In this document: in pieces, positions 1 through 7,281 of the stretch
Numbering within the stretch: the first letter of the stretch is position 1
Layout: each line of letters opens with the position of its first letter
From: Peptococcaceae bacterium
GTDB taxonomy: Bacteria; Bacillota; DSM-521; Neomoorellales; Neomoorellaceae
Assembly (NCBI GenBank): GCA_003509545.1
Contig: DOLC01000057.1
Span: 1-33,328 of the forward strand
DNA: 33,328 nucleotides
Direction: 5' to 3'
The notes under the pieces: model-generated
Told to the model about the DNA's origin: nothing
Databases searched by the model: none
Seen by the model: the letters and a program-made list of their open reading frames with translations, nothing else
Made by a program: the position numbers and the translations under genes

Positions 1-636
1 GCAGTTGACGCTGTAGTACTAGAAAGTGTAAAGGAAAAAATCGGACGACACCGGAGGGGGCTCCTGGACGCCGGGCGGTACCGTACTTCTGCCGTGTTCA
101 TCCCCTTATTGACCCCTAAGGAGGGTTCCTGCTCCGTCCTTTTTACCGTCCGGTCCCCCAAACTGTTAACCCAACCCGGAGAAATATGTTTCCCCGGAGG
201 ACACGTTAGCCCCGCCGATGCCTGCGAAGAAGATACGGCGGTGAGGGAAACCTGTGAAGAGCTGGGCCTCGACCCTGCCGATTTGGAAGTTTGGGGAAGC
301 CTAGATGTCTTGGTTTCCCCCTTCGGCCAGATTATTTATCCCTTTGCCGGCTTCTTACGGAAACCCGAAGCCATCCGCCCCAACCCGGCAGAAGTAGAAG
401 AGGTTTTTGTCGCCGAACTCCCTTTTCTTTTGACCCTTGTACCCCAATACCATGAAATAACCTTCCGGGTCCACCCTCCGGAAACCTTCCCCTTCCATAG
501 AATTCCCCAGGGACGGAATTATCCCTGGCGCCCGGCCGTCTGGCCGGAGCTGTTCTACGACATCCACGGCCGCACCGTATGGGGTATAACGGCGAGAATC
601 CTCCATCACTTCCTCAACATTGTTCAGACCGGGTGA
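1..636 (+). CDS. Nudix hydrolase, CoA pyrophosphatase type (5' end outside the window)
   Basis: Probable CoA diphosphatase, which splits CoA or acyl-CoA into phosphopantetheine and 3',5'-ADP. The frame is open back to base 1, and the residues before the GTG at 94 (ending RYRTSAVFIPLL) match the N-terminal strand of this family, so the gene starts before the window and the GTG is internal. The Nudix region reads FPGGHVSPADACEEDTAVRE followed by TCEELGL; the RExxEELG core is intact, and the first part has the spacing of the CoA-specific subfamily (LLTQPGEICFPGG) rather than the classical GX5E. The protein ends at a TGA about 80 bp before comEC on the same strand. Substrate is inferred from subfamily only. 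Confidence 0.85.
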   Translation, partial: AVDAVVLESVKEKIGRHRRGLLDAGRYRTSAVFIPLLTPKEGSCSVLFTVRSPKLLTQPGEICFPGGHVSPADACEEDTAVRETCEELGLDPADLEVWGSLDVLVSPFGQIIYPFAGFLRKPEAIRPNPAEVEEVFVAELPFLLTLVPQYHEITFRVHPPETFPFHRIPQGRNYPWRPAVWPELFYDIHGRTVWGITARILHHFLNIVQTG

Positions 637-718
637 CGTCCCACCGGAAGACGGGCATCCCAAAGCTTTACCGGCCACCGGCGGGAGGAAATAGACAATT
701 TCTGGCGAAATTTATGGT

Positions 719-3145
719 ATGCCGGCCAACTTCCCCACGATGATCGCCCTGGCCTATGTAGCCGGATTGCTCCTGGTACCGGTCGTCCCCCTGAAGCCCT
801 GGTGGACCGGGGCCCTGGCCGTTGCCTGCTGGGGACTGGCTTATCTTTTGCGCAAACCTCCCCCCAGGGCCGAAGGATGGGGCTTCTTCCTGGCAGGCTT
901 TTTATTTCTGGGGCTCCTGGTCGGCACCTGGGATACCTACCACCGCCAAAGCAGCCTGGCCCAGGACCGCAACACCTTTCTAGACCTCACCGGCGTAGTG
1001 GTGAAAGACCCCCAAGTTTATCCCGGACGAATCGTGTATACTCTGGCGGCCCGGGAAATCCGCCAGGACGCTTATCAGAAAAAAGTAAACGAGCGGGTAC
1101 AGGTGGTCCTCTACACCTCTCCCGGAAACTCCGGCGAGCAGCCTCTTTACCGCTACGGCGACGTCCTCCGTGTCCACGGCCAGCTGGTAGCCCCTCCTTT
1201 AGCCCGAAACCCCGGCGAGCTGGATTACCGCGCATATCTGGCCAGGAATTATATTTATAACCAAATGTTCATAAACCGGCCGGACGCCGTGATGAAAATG
1301 GGCCGGGAAGGTGGAAATCCTTTGGTGCGCCTAGCTCTGGCAGCCAAGGACAATGCCCGGCAGGTGTTCCAAACCACCCTGCCCCCCCGCGAGGCCGGGC
1401 TCCTCCAGGCCCTTATCTTCGGCGACCGGGAGTACCTGGAGGCAGAGGTCGCCGATACCTTTCGACACTTGGGAGTGTTCCACCTGTTTGCCGTAAGCGG
1501 CCTGCATGCCGGCTTTGTCCTGCTCTTCATCATGTCCCTGGCCGGCCTCCTGGGTGTTCCCCTGCCCGCGGCAGTAGGCCTGGGTACGGCCGGCCTTATA
1601 TCTTATGCCGCCGTAGTGGGCTTTACACCCTCGGTTACCAGGGCCGCCATTATGGGCAGTTTCGGTCTCCTGGCCTACTGGAAGCGGGAGCGGGCCTCCT
1701 TTTATACTTCCCTCGCCCTGGCCGCCTTGCTTATCCTATTGTGGCGGCCCCGATCTCTCTACGATCCCGGATTTCAACTCTCCTTTCTGGCAACCTGGGG
1801 CATCGTCTACCTGTATCCCCTCCTCGACGGCCTTTTCTCCCCTTTACCCGGTAGGCAGTACTTGATCGTTCCCCTGGCAGCCCAACTGGCCGTCTGGCCT
1901 CTGATAGCCTATTATTTTAATATCTTTCCCCTTTTGAGCCTTCCGGCCAACCTCATCGCCCTCGTTCCCGTCGGTCTCATCGTAATTATCGGCCTTGCCG
2001 CCTTTATACTGGCCCAGTTCTCCGCGCCCTTGGCCGCGGTACTGACGGCGGGCTTGGAACCCTTACTCCGGGTACTTCTGGGGTCCCTATCCCTGCTGGG
2101 AAACATCCCCGGCGTATCCCTAACCGTGGCCACCCCCTCCTGGGGTCTCATGGCCGCGTATTATGCGGCCCTCATCCTCCTGCGGGAAGCATACCTGCGG
2201 TGGGATCACCCTCGCTTTCTGTGGTGGCGGTCCAGGTACCTGGCAGGCCGGCTCCGCGGGCCCCTTTTCCTGCTCCTGGCAACCTGTACCCTAGCCCTAA
2301 TATTCTTCCTCAATTCCCCGCCCCGGGACCTCCGAGTAACCTTCTTAGACGTAGGACAGGGGGATGCTGTTTTTATCGCCACTCCCGGGGGTAAGCACGT
2401 ATTAATAGACGGTGGCGGCAGGCCCGGCGAAGATATGGGAGAGGAAATCGGGCGTAAAGTGGTGGTGCCTTTCCTGCGCCGGCAGGGGATCAAAGCCCTA
2501 GACGTGGTGATCAGCACCCATCCCGATGCGGACCACTTGGGGGGTCTCCTGGCCGTGGTGGAGGAAATACCCGTAACCCTGGTGGTAGTGCCGCCTCTAG
2601 AAGGCACTTTCCAACAGGCGTATGAACCTTTCTTAAACCGGCTAAGGGCCAGGGAAATCCCCTGGCAGGAAGCCGGCCGCGGGGATACCCTGCGGTTGGA
2701 TCCATCCGTCCGCTTCCGGTTTCTTCACCCCGTCCCCGGGTCTAAGGCCCCTTTCGGCGACAACAACCGTTCCCTGGTAATCCACCTTCAGTACGGCCGC
2801 ACAGCCTTCTTATTCGCCGGCGATATCGAGGCCGACGCTATGGCCGACCTGGCGGGCTGCGGGATCGTTCCGGCCAGCACAATCTTTCAAGTTCCCCACC
2901 ACGGCAGCCGGAACGGCCTCCACGAAGGGTTCTTGGAACAAGTAGATCCTCAAGTGGCCGTCATTTCGGTAGGCGTAAGGAACAACTTCGGACACCCGGC
3001 ACCCGAAGTGCTGGATTATTGGCAGAAAAGAGGGGTGCCTGTCTTGCGCACCGATCTCCAGGGAGCCATAACCTGCCTTAGCAACGGTAAGCGTATCGAG
3101 GTTGAAAGCATGCTGGGCGGAAAGGAATTGGTAGTGCTACCTTAG
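719..3145 (+). CDS. comEC: ComEC/Rec2 DNA-uptake channel
   Basis: Polytopic membrane protein that passes single-stranded DNA into the cell during natural transformation. At 808 residues it is full length for the family. The N-terminal region (about 1-200) has membrane segments and a DUF4131-like soluble part. The middle (about 220-500) is the Competence membrane domain, with LFAVSGLHAGFVLL typical of the family. The C-terminus (about 540-800) is a metallo-beta-lactamase-like domain: LDVGQGDAVFI, then HPDADH at residues 601-606 (an HxDxDH metal motif), and VPHHGSRNG. An ATG at 714 is out of frame; the ATG at 719 has only a distant GGGAGG (about 28 bp upstream), so the start is not firmly fixed. 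comEA lies 8 kb away on the other strand, which is unusual, since the two normally adjoin. Confidence 0.95.
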   Translation: MPANFPTMIALAYVAGLLLVPVVPLKPWWTGALAVACWGLAYLLRKPPPRAEGWGFFLAGFLFLGLLVGTWDTYHRQSSLAQDRNTFLDLTGVVVKDPQVYPGRIVYTLAAREIRQDAYQKKVNERVQVVLYTSPGNSGEQPLYRYGDVLRVHGQLVAPPLARNPGELDYRAYLARNYIYNQMFINRPDAVMKMGREGGNPLVRLALAAKDNARQVFQTTLPPREAGLLQALIFGDREYLEAEVADTFRHLGVFHLFAVSGLHAGFVLLFIMSLAGLLGVPLPAAVGLGTAGLISYAAVVGFTPSVTRAAIMGSFGLLAYWKRERASFYTSLALAALLILLWRPRSLYDPGFQLSFLATWGIVYLYPLLDGLFSPLPGRQYLIVPLAAQLAVWPLIAYYFNIFPLLSLPANLIALVPVGLIVIIGLAAFILAQFSAPLAAVLTAGLEPLLRVLLGSLSLLGNIPGVSLTVATPSWGLMAAYYAALILLREAYLRWDHPRFLWWRSRYLAGRLRGPLFLLLATCTLALIFFLNSPPRDLRVTFLDVGQGDAVFIATPGGKHVLIDGGGRPGEDMGEEIGRKVVVPFLRRQGIKALDVVISTHPDADHLGGLLAVVEEIPVTLVVVPPLEGTFQQAYEPFLNRLRAREIPWQEAGRGDTLRLDPSVRFRFLHPVPGSKAPFGDNNRSLVIHLQYGRTAFLFAGDIEADAMADLAGCGIVPASTIFQVPHHGSRNGLHEGFLEQVDPQVAVISVGVRNNFGHPAPEVLDYWQKRGVPVLRTDLQGAITCLSNGKRIEVESMLGGKELVVLP

Positions 3146-3448
3146 CTTTGTGGTAAAAGTGCAGCAGGGTGTTTTCGGGGCTGCCCAGACCAGGCGAGGT
3201 TCGCGAACCCGTCGTGGTGGTCACTGTGGGGCCCGGCAGTATCTGCGGCAGGCCGGGCAAGGTGGAAATCTGTCAGTCCCGTGTTTTTTTGTCGGGTCCA
3301 GCAGTCCCAGTGGCTACGACCTCAATATAGCAGATGTGGGAGACGGCCCTCTTACCTGCAGAAAAATCATCTTTCCAGCTACGTCCTGACTATAGCAAAT
3401 GTGGGAGCCAAGGTTTATAATTAATTCCCGGGAGGTGCTAGGTCAAAT
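3146..3448. other. Intergenic stretch without a recognisable gene
   Basis: About 300 bp between comEC and the carbonic-anhydrase-like gene. It contains a 12-bp perfect palindrome (GGTTCGCGAACC, 3198-3209), a T7 run near 3284, the direct-repeat pair listed separately, and a TATAAT at 3416-3421 that could be a -10 box for the next gene, though no good -35 is seen. Weak open frames exist on both strands but match nothing I recognise. Confidence 0.5.
3313..3407. repeat. Imperfect 30-bp direct repeat pair
   Basis: Two 30-bp copies, 3313-3342 and 3378-3407, both beginning GCTACG and ending ATGTGGGAG with TATAGCA in the middle. They agree at 26 of 30 positions and are separated by 35 bp. No third copy is seen at the same spacing on either side. 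The geometry resembles one CRISPR repeat-spacer-repeat, but the copies have four mismatches and no cas gene is near. More likely a remnant of a mobile element or a binding-site pair in front of the 3449 gene. Confidence 0.6.
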
Positions 3449-3829
3449 ATGGTTCAGTGCCAGGCTTGCGTTTTAACTTGTATGGACTTCCGCATCCAAT
3501 ACCCCATAGCTAGATGGCTCCAAGAAAAGGGCTTGCAAGGCAACTACGACTATATAGCCCTCCCTGGCGCCAGCCGCAACTTCCTGCAAGGAGGCAAATT
3601 GTTCCTGATAGAAACTTCCATAAAGCTCCACCAAATTAAAGAAGTTTATATCATCCACCATGAAGACTGCGGCGCTTATGGTCTGGGAGAATTACCTGTA
3701 GCCGAGCAGCTCAAGCTACAGTACCAGGATATGCAGGAGGCCGCCCAGATCCTAAAGGAACGCCACCCACATCTTGAGGTACACTTAGCCTTTTTATATT
3801 TAGACGGCAATATGGTAGAATTATTTTAA
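3449..3829 (+). CDS. Small beta-carbonic-anhydrase-like protein
   Basis: A 126-residue protein with the zinc-site pattern of beta-carbonic anhydrases: CMDFR (C11, D13, R15), GASRN (40-44) and HHEDCGAYG (H71, C74). These would be the two Cys, one His and the Asp-Arg pair of the active site. It is much shorter than typical beta-CAs (about 160-220 residues) and lacks most of the C-terminal part. Catalytic activity is therefore uncertain; it may be a CA-fold protein with another role. The start is supported by GGGAGGTG about 11 bp upstream. A decayed paralogue lies at 6923-7198 on the other side of pabBC. Family assignment is good, function is inferred. Confidence 0.8.
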   Translation: MVQCQACVLTCMDFRIQYPIARWLQEKGLQGNYDYIALPGASRNFLQGGKLFLIETSIKLHQIKEVYIIHHEDCGAYGLGELPVAEQLKLQYQDMQEAAQILKERHPHLEVHLAFLYLDGNMVELF

Positions 3830-3885
3830 GGTAGATTTCCACCAAGGCCATTGAGGGCCATTTTGCTATTCACCGTTTTCAGGCT

Positions 3886-4259
3886 ATGGTTATAGGACCA
3901 CTAATGGGACAGAAAATCACATTAACCATTACAGGCTCTTCCCACCGGGGAGAAGGAGTAAGACGCACAAACAGCGGCCAGGTTGTATTTGTGCCCTACG
4001 CCCTCCCCGGAGAAGTGGTGGAATGTGTTATAACTGAGGTTAAAAAAGACTATGCCCGCAGTCGCCTGCTACCTGGGAGAAGATGGTAGCCTTTTTAACC
4101 CGGAAAGCCAGGTTCCCCGGCCGGGAACTGGTTAACAACCTTGTGCCGCAGGGAACATCCACCGTGGTACAGGTTAATGCCGGAATAGAAACAAAAGTTC
4201 TGGGTGGTAAAGGGCATATCGAAGAACGGATCGGCCCTTTAACGTTCCGTCTCTCCGCG
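3886..4259 (+). pseudogene. Remnant of a 23S rRNA (uracil-5-)methyltransferase (RlmD/TrmA family)
   Basis: Two pieces of one RlmD-type gene lie in different frames. The first (3886-4089) encodes a complete TRAM domain, with GSSHRGEGVRR and VPYALPGEVVE, and ends after KKDYARSRLL, where intact enzymes continue into the Cys-rich iron-sulfur region. The second (from about 4083) resembles the middle of the enzyme: FPGRELVNNLVPQGTSTVV, then ETKVLGGKGHIEERIGPLTF and FRLSA. The iron-sulfur cysteines and the whole SAM-binding and catalytic C-terminus are missing. The second piece stops at about 4259, exactly where an antisense transposase fragment begins. The product cannot be an active methyltransferase; the TRAM-only peptide could still be made. 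Confidence 0.75.
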
Positions 4260-4390
4260 GTCAACAACGGTGATGACCCGGCCCAGTTGCCAGCCCACCA
4301 GGTCCTTTTTGACTTGCTCGATTACCGCCATGTCGGCGGTATTGCCCGGCCAGCCCCAGCAGCGTACCGGTAGGCCTTCCCTGGAACTAT
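4254..4390 (-). mobile_element. Fragment of an IS4-superfamily (IS1634-like) transposase
   Basis: Read on the minus strand, about 44 codons from 4388 down to 4254 stay open and give SREGLPVRCWGWPGNTADM, then VIEQVKKDLVGWQLG and RVITVVDRG. This matches, from memory, the core of IS1634-type DDE transposases, where GNTxD and the VxDRG motif carrying the second catalytic Asp are characteristic. Neither end of the element nor the rest of the transposase is present. The low-coordinate edge coincides with the point where the rlmD remnant loses homology, so insertion and later deletion of an IS probably broke that gene. Confidence 0.65.
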
Positions 4391-4521
4391 CTGGAAACCG
4401 TCTGATGTAAGATTTTAAGACATAAATTGATCTTTAACCTTCATTTTCCCGCAATTTCCGGAGAAGTGCCCAGTCTAGCCTTTATCGCAGACTTGTGCTA
4501 TAAGAATTTATGGTGATAAGT

Positions 4522-5943
4522 ATGACGAATTCAGCTGCGTCTTTCTTGGTCACGGAAGTCAAGGCCCCACCTGACCCGGCGGCCTTATATATAACTTTAA
4601 CCGGCGGCCGCCCTGGTAGCTTTCTTCTGGAAAGTACTTTACATCATCCCCGTTTGGGACGCTACTCTTTTCTAGGGTGGGATCCCTTTCTAATCCTCAA
4701 GACTAAGGGATTTCAGGCCATAATAGAAGAAAAAGGTAAAGGAAAGGTTCCCGTCCTGGATAACCCATGGAACGCAATACGCCGCCTCCTCTTAAGATAT
4801 CGGCAGCCCCTTGGCCAACCCCAACCGCTACCCTTTATGGGAGGAGCCGTGGGTTACCTGGCCTATGATTTGGGCCGCTACGTTGAACGCTTACCCCAGT
4901 GGGCCAAGGACGATCTGCCCTTCCCGGAAACTTACTTGGCCTTTCATGGCACAGTAGTTGGTATCGATCACCAGGAGGGAAAGGTGTATGTGGTAACACA
5001 CGGTTTTCCCGCCTCCGGTAGTGCGGCTTACCAGTTAGCCCGTACCCGTCTGGAGGAAGTAAAGGAGCGGCTGTCAAGAGTCCGTCCTTTGCCTACCCTG
5101 AATACGAGAAAAAACAATGAGAGAGATGATGTTTCTTCCCTCTTTACCCGGGAAACGTATTGCCGGGCTGTGGAACGCGCCAAGGACTATATAGCCGCCG
5201 GGGACATCTTTGAAGTAAACCTATCCCAGCGATTTGAGACGAGGCTCTCCTTTCACCCCTGGGAATTATACCTCCGTCTCCGCAAGTATAACCCCGCACC
5301 CTTCTCTGCTTATTTGCCCCTAGAAGAAGGGGTTATTGTAAGCTCTTCTCCAGAGAGATTCTTGCGGGTAAGCCAAGGCCAAGTAGAAACCAGGCCTATC
5401 AAAGGTACCAGGCCCCGGGGTCGTACACCTGACGAAGACCAAGCCTTGCGCAAGGAGCTGTGGGAGAGCGAAAAAGACCGTGCAGAGTTGGTTATGATAA
5501 TAGATCTTGAGCGCAACGACCTGGGTAGGGTTTGCGAAGTAGGCTCGGTAAAGGTACCCGAACTCTTTGTGCTGGAAGAATACGCCAGCGTCTTTCATCT
5601 GGTAAGTACCATAACCGGCGTTTTGCGCAAAGATAAAGATATGGTAGACTTATGGCGAGCTACTTTCCCTGGTGGGTCTATAACCGGAGCACCCAAGGTA
5701 CGAGCCATGGAGATTATAGAAGAGCTAGAGCCGGTACGCCGGAGCGCATATACAGGGTCTCTAGGGTATGTAGGATTTGATGGAGAGGCGGATTGGAACA
5801 TACTCATCCGCACCTTCCTTCTTACAGGAGAAAGGGCATACTTTCAGACGGGAGGGGCGGTAACGGCGGATTCTGATCCCCTGAGGGAATATCAAGAAAC
5901 CCTCGATAAGGCCCATGGTCTCCTTAAGGCGCTGGGGCTATAA
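4522..5943 (+). CDS. pabB: Aminodeoxychorismate synthase component I
   Basis: Chorismate-binding enzyme of folate synthesis that converts chorismate and ammonia to 4-amino-4-deoxychorismate. An N-terminal anthranilate-synthase-I-like domain (to about residue 150) precedes the chorismate-binding domain: ERFLRVSQGQVETRPIKGTR, then IIDLERNDLGRVCEVGSV and GGSITGAPKVRAMEIIEELE. The lysine in PIKGT (aaa at 5401) is the residue that marks PabB; TrpE has Ala there. The gene directly after it is a PabC-type lyase, which supports this call over trpE. An ATG at 4510 gives four more residues, but GGTGAT at 4512-4517 sits just before the ATG at 4522. No glutamine amidotransferase (PabA/TrpG) is in the window, so ammonia must come from a subunit encoded elsewhere. 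Confidence 0.88.
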   Translation: MTNSAASFLVTEVKAPPDPAALYITLTGGRPGSFLLESTLHHPRLGRYSFLGWDPFLILKTKGFQAIIEEKGKGKVPVLDNPWNAIRRLLLRYRQPLGQPQPLPFMGGAVGYLAYDLGRYVERLPQWAKDDLPFPETYLAFHGTVVGIDHQEGKVYVVTHGFPASGSAAYQLARTRLEEVKERLSRVRPLPTLNTRKNNERDDVSSLFTRETYCRAVERAKDYIAAGDIFEVNLSQRFETRLSFHPWELYLRLRKYNPAPFSAYLPLEEGVIVSSSPERFLRVSQGQVETRPIKGTRPRGRTPDEDQALRKELWESEKDRAELVMIIDLERNDLGRVCEVGSVKVPELFVLEEYASVFHLVSTITGVLRKDKDMVDLWRATFPGGSITGAPKVRAMEIIEELEPVRRSAYTGSLGYVGFDGEADWNILIRTFLLTGERAYFQTGGAVTADSDPLREYQETLDKAHGLLKALGL

Positions 5944-5972
5944 ATGCCAATTGCTTGAAGAGGGAAGCTTTA

Positions 5973-6815
5973 ATGCCCAACTTCCTTTATTTTGACGGTA
6001 TCCTGAAAATCGTTGAGGATATCGATATAAACCCCGCCGAACCTGGTTTCCTTTACGGAGCGGGCTTGTTTGAAACCATTCGCGTAGAAAACGGGATACC
6101 CCTTTTCCTTGAGGAACACCTTAAGCGGCTGCTTTCCGGTAGTGAGCTTTTGGGCTGGCAAACCCCTGACCCAAATCTCCTGGAACAGGCTGTTAAGACT
6201 ACCCTCTCAGCCAACCGTGTGGCCTTGGGGCGGGTCCGACTTAATCTGCTCCTGGGAAGCACCGGCTACCACGTATTAGTTACCGCCCAAACCGGCCTCC
6301 CGTATTCTTTAGAAGATTACCGCCGCGGTTATGCGGCCTGTATCTCTAAAATTAGAAAAAACCACCATTCTCCCCTCTCCTTCCTTAAAACTATGAATTA
6401 CCTGGAATATCTTCTGGCCTGGAACGAAGCCCGCAGCCTAGGGGCCCAGGAGGCCCTTTTACTTAATCTCGACGGTTTCCTGGCCGAAGGCAGCCGTACC
6501 AACGTGTTTATAGTTAGACAGGGTATCCTTTTCACCCCTGATCTGTCCAGCGGCCCTTTACCAGGGTTGGTACGCAACCGGGTTTTAAGGCTCGCCTTGC
6601 GGCTAGGCTTGAAGGTAGAAGAAAAGCCTCTATCCCCCGGAGAACTCTTTGACGGCGAGGAAGCTTTCTTAACCAACAGCCTTATGGAGATTATGCCTTT
6701 GACTTACGTAGACGGCCGTCCTATCGGGACCGGCGAGCCGGGTCCCATCACGACCCGCCTCTCCCGTGAGTACCGGAAAAGTAAAACCGCGGCCCTCCTC
6801 CGGCCCCCTGTTTAA
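5973..6815 (+). CDS. pabC: Aminodeoxychorismate lyase (class IV aminotransferase fold)
   Basis: PLP enzyme that converts aminodeoxychorismate to p-aminobenzoate and pyruvate. The fold-type IV features are visible: FLYGAGLFETIRVENGIPLF at the N-terminus, the Schiff-base lysine in FLKTMNYLEYLLAWNEA (K139), and EGSRTNVFIV plus PLPGLVRNRVL further on. At 280 residues it is normal for the family. The ATG at 5973 is preferred because GAGGGA lies 8-9 bp upstream; an in-frame TTG at 5955 would add six residues but has no better site. It follows pabB by about 30 bp and is surely co-transcribed. Branched-chain or D-amino-acid aminotransferase is the alternative within this fold, made unlikely by the pabB neighbour. 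Confidence 0.87.
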   Translation: MPNFLYFDGILKIVEDIDINPAEPGFLYGAGLFETIRVENGIPLFLEEHLKRLLSGSELLGWQTPDPNLLEQAVKTTLSANRVALGRVRLNLLLGSTGYHVLVTAQTGLPYSLEDYRRGYAACISKIRKNHHSPLSFLKTMNYLEYLLAWNEARSLGAQEALLLNLDGFLAEGSRTNVFIVRQGILFTPDLSSGPLPGLVRNRVLRLALRLGLKVEEKPLSPGELFDGEEAFLTNSLMEIMPLTYVDGRPIGTGEPGPITTRLSREYRKSKTAALLRPPV

Positions 6816-6922
6816 GGGCGGTAATATCAGCCGCCTGAAGTCTTACGAATTAGAATACGGCGGACGGCAAATGTGCACCGCGAGGGCCCTCGATTAACCC
6901 CGACGAAGAAAGAGGTGCTGTA

Positions 6923-7198
6923 ATGCTTAACTACCAGGCATGTGTATTAACTTGCATGGACTTCCGTATACAGGAAGCTGTTGCCGAGTGGTTGCGGCAG
7001 AAGGGGCTGGCGGACTACGGCGCTTACGGATTAGGCAACGTACCTCTAGAAGAGCAACCGGCCCGCCAACGGTAGGACAAGGAGGTGGCAGCCGAGATTA
7101 TCAGAGAACGCTGTCCCGGAGTACGGGTATATATGGCTTTCCTTCGTCTGGAAGGTAAGGTTATCAACCTGCAGGGGATTGGAGAGGGTCGTGAGTAA
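6923..7198 (+). pseudogene. Decayed paralogue of the 3449 carbonic-anhydrase-like gene
   Basis: From the ATG at 6923 the frame reads MLNYQACVLTCMDFRIQ, closely matching the start of the 3449 product, then ADYGAYGLGNVPLEEQ, which matches its region after the HHEDC motif. About 50 codons are missing in frame, taking out GASRN and the His/Cys zinc ligands. A TAG at 7073-7075 stands where the paralogue has Gln (a CAG-to-TAG change would explain it). Beyond it the same frame still aligns (DKEVAAEIIRERCPGVRVYM, then FLRLEGKVINL) up to TAA at 7196-7198. An SD-like AGAGGTG precedes the start. Two independent lesions make an active product impossible. Confidence 0.85.
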
Positions 7199-7281
7199 GG
7201 TTATACTTTAGGGGAAGCCCGGTAACGTTAGTCACCAGGGCGTTCAAAGGGGAACCCGGCAGGGAGAACAAGGAGTACGGG

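Noticed and set aside
3313..3407. Two-repeat CRISPR array
   Set aside because: Only two copies with four mismatches, no further units on either side, no cas genes and no similarity to known Firmicute repeats that I recall.
7073..7075. TAG in the CA-like pseudogene as a pyrrolysine codon
   Set aside because: The paralogue has Gln at this place, a CAG-to-TAG change suffices, the gene also has a large deletion, and no pyl genes are in view.
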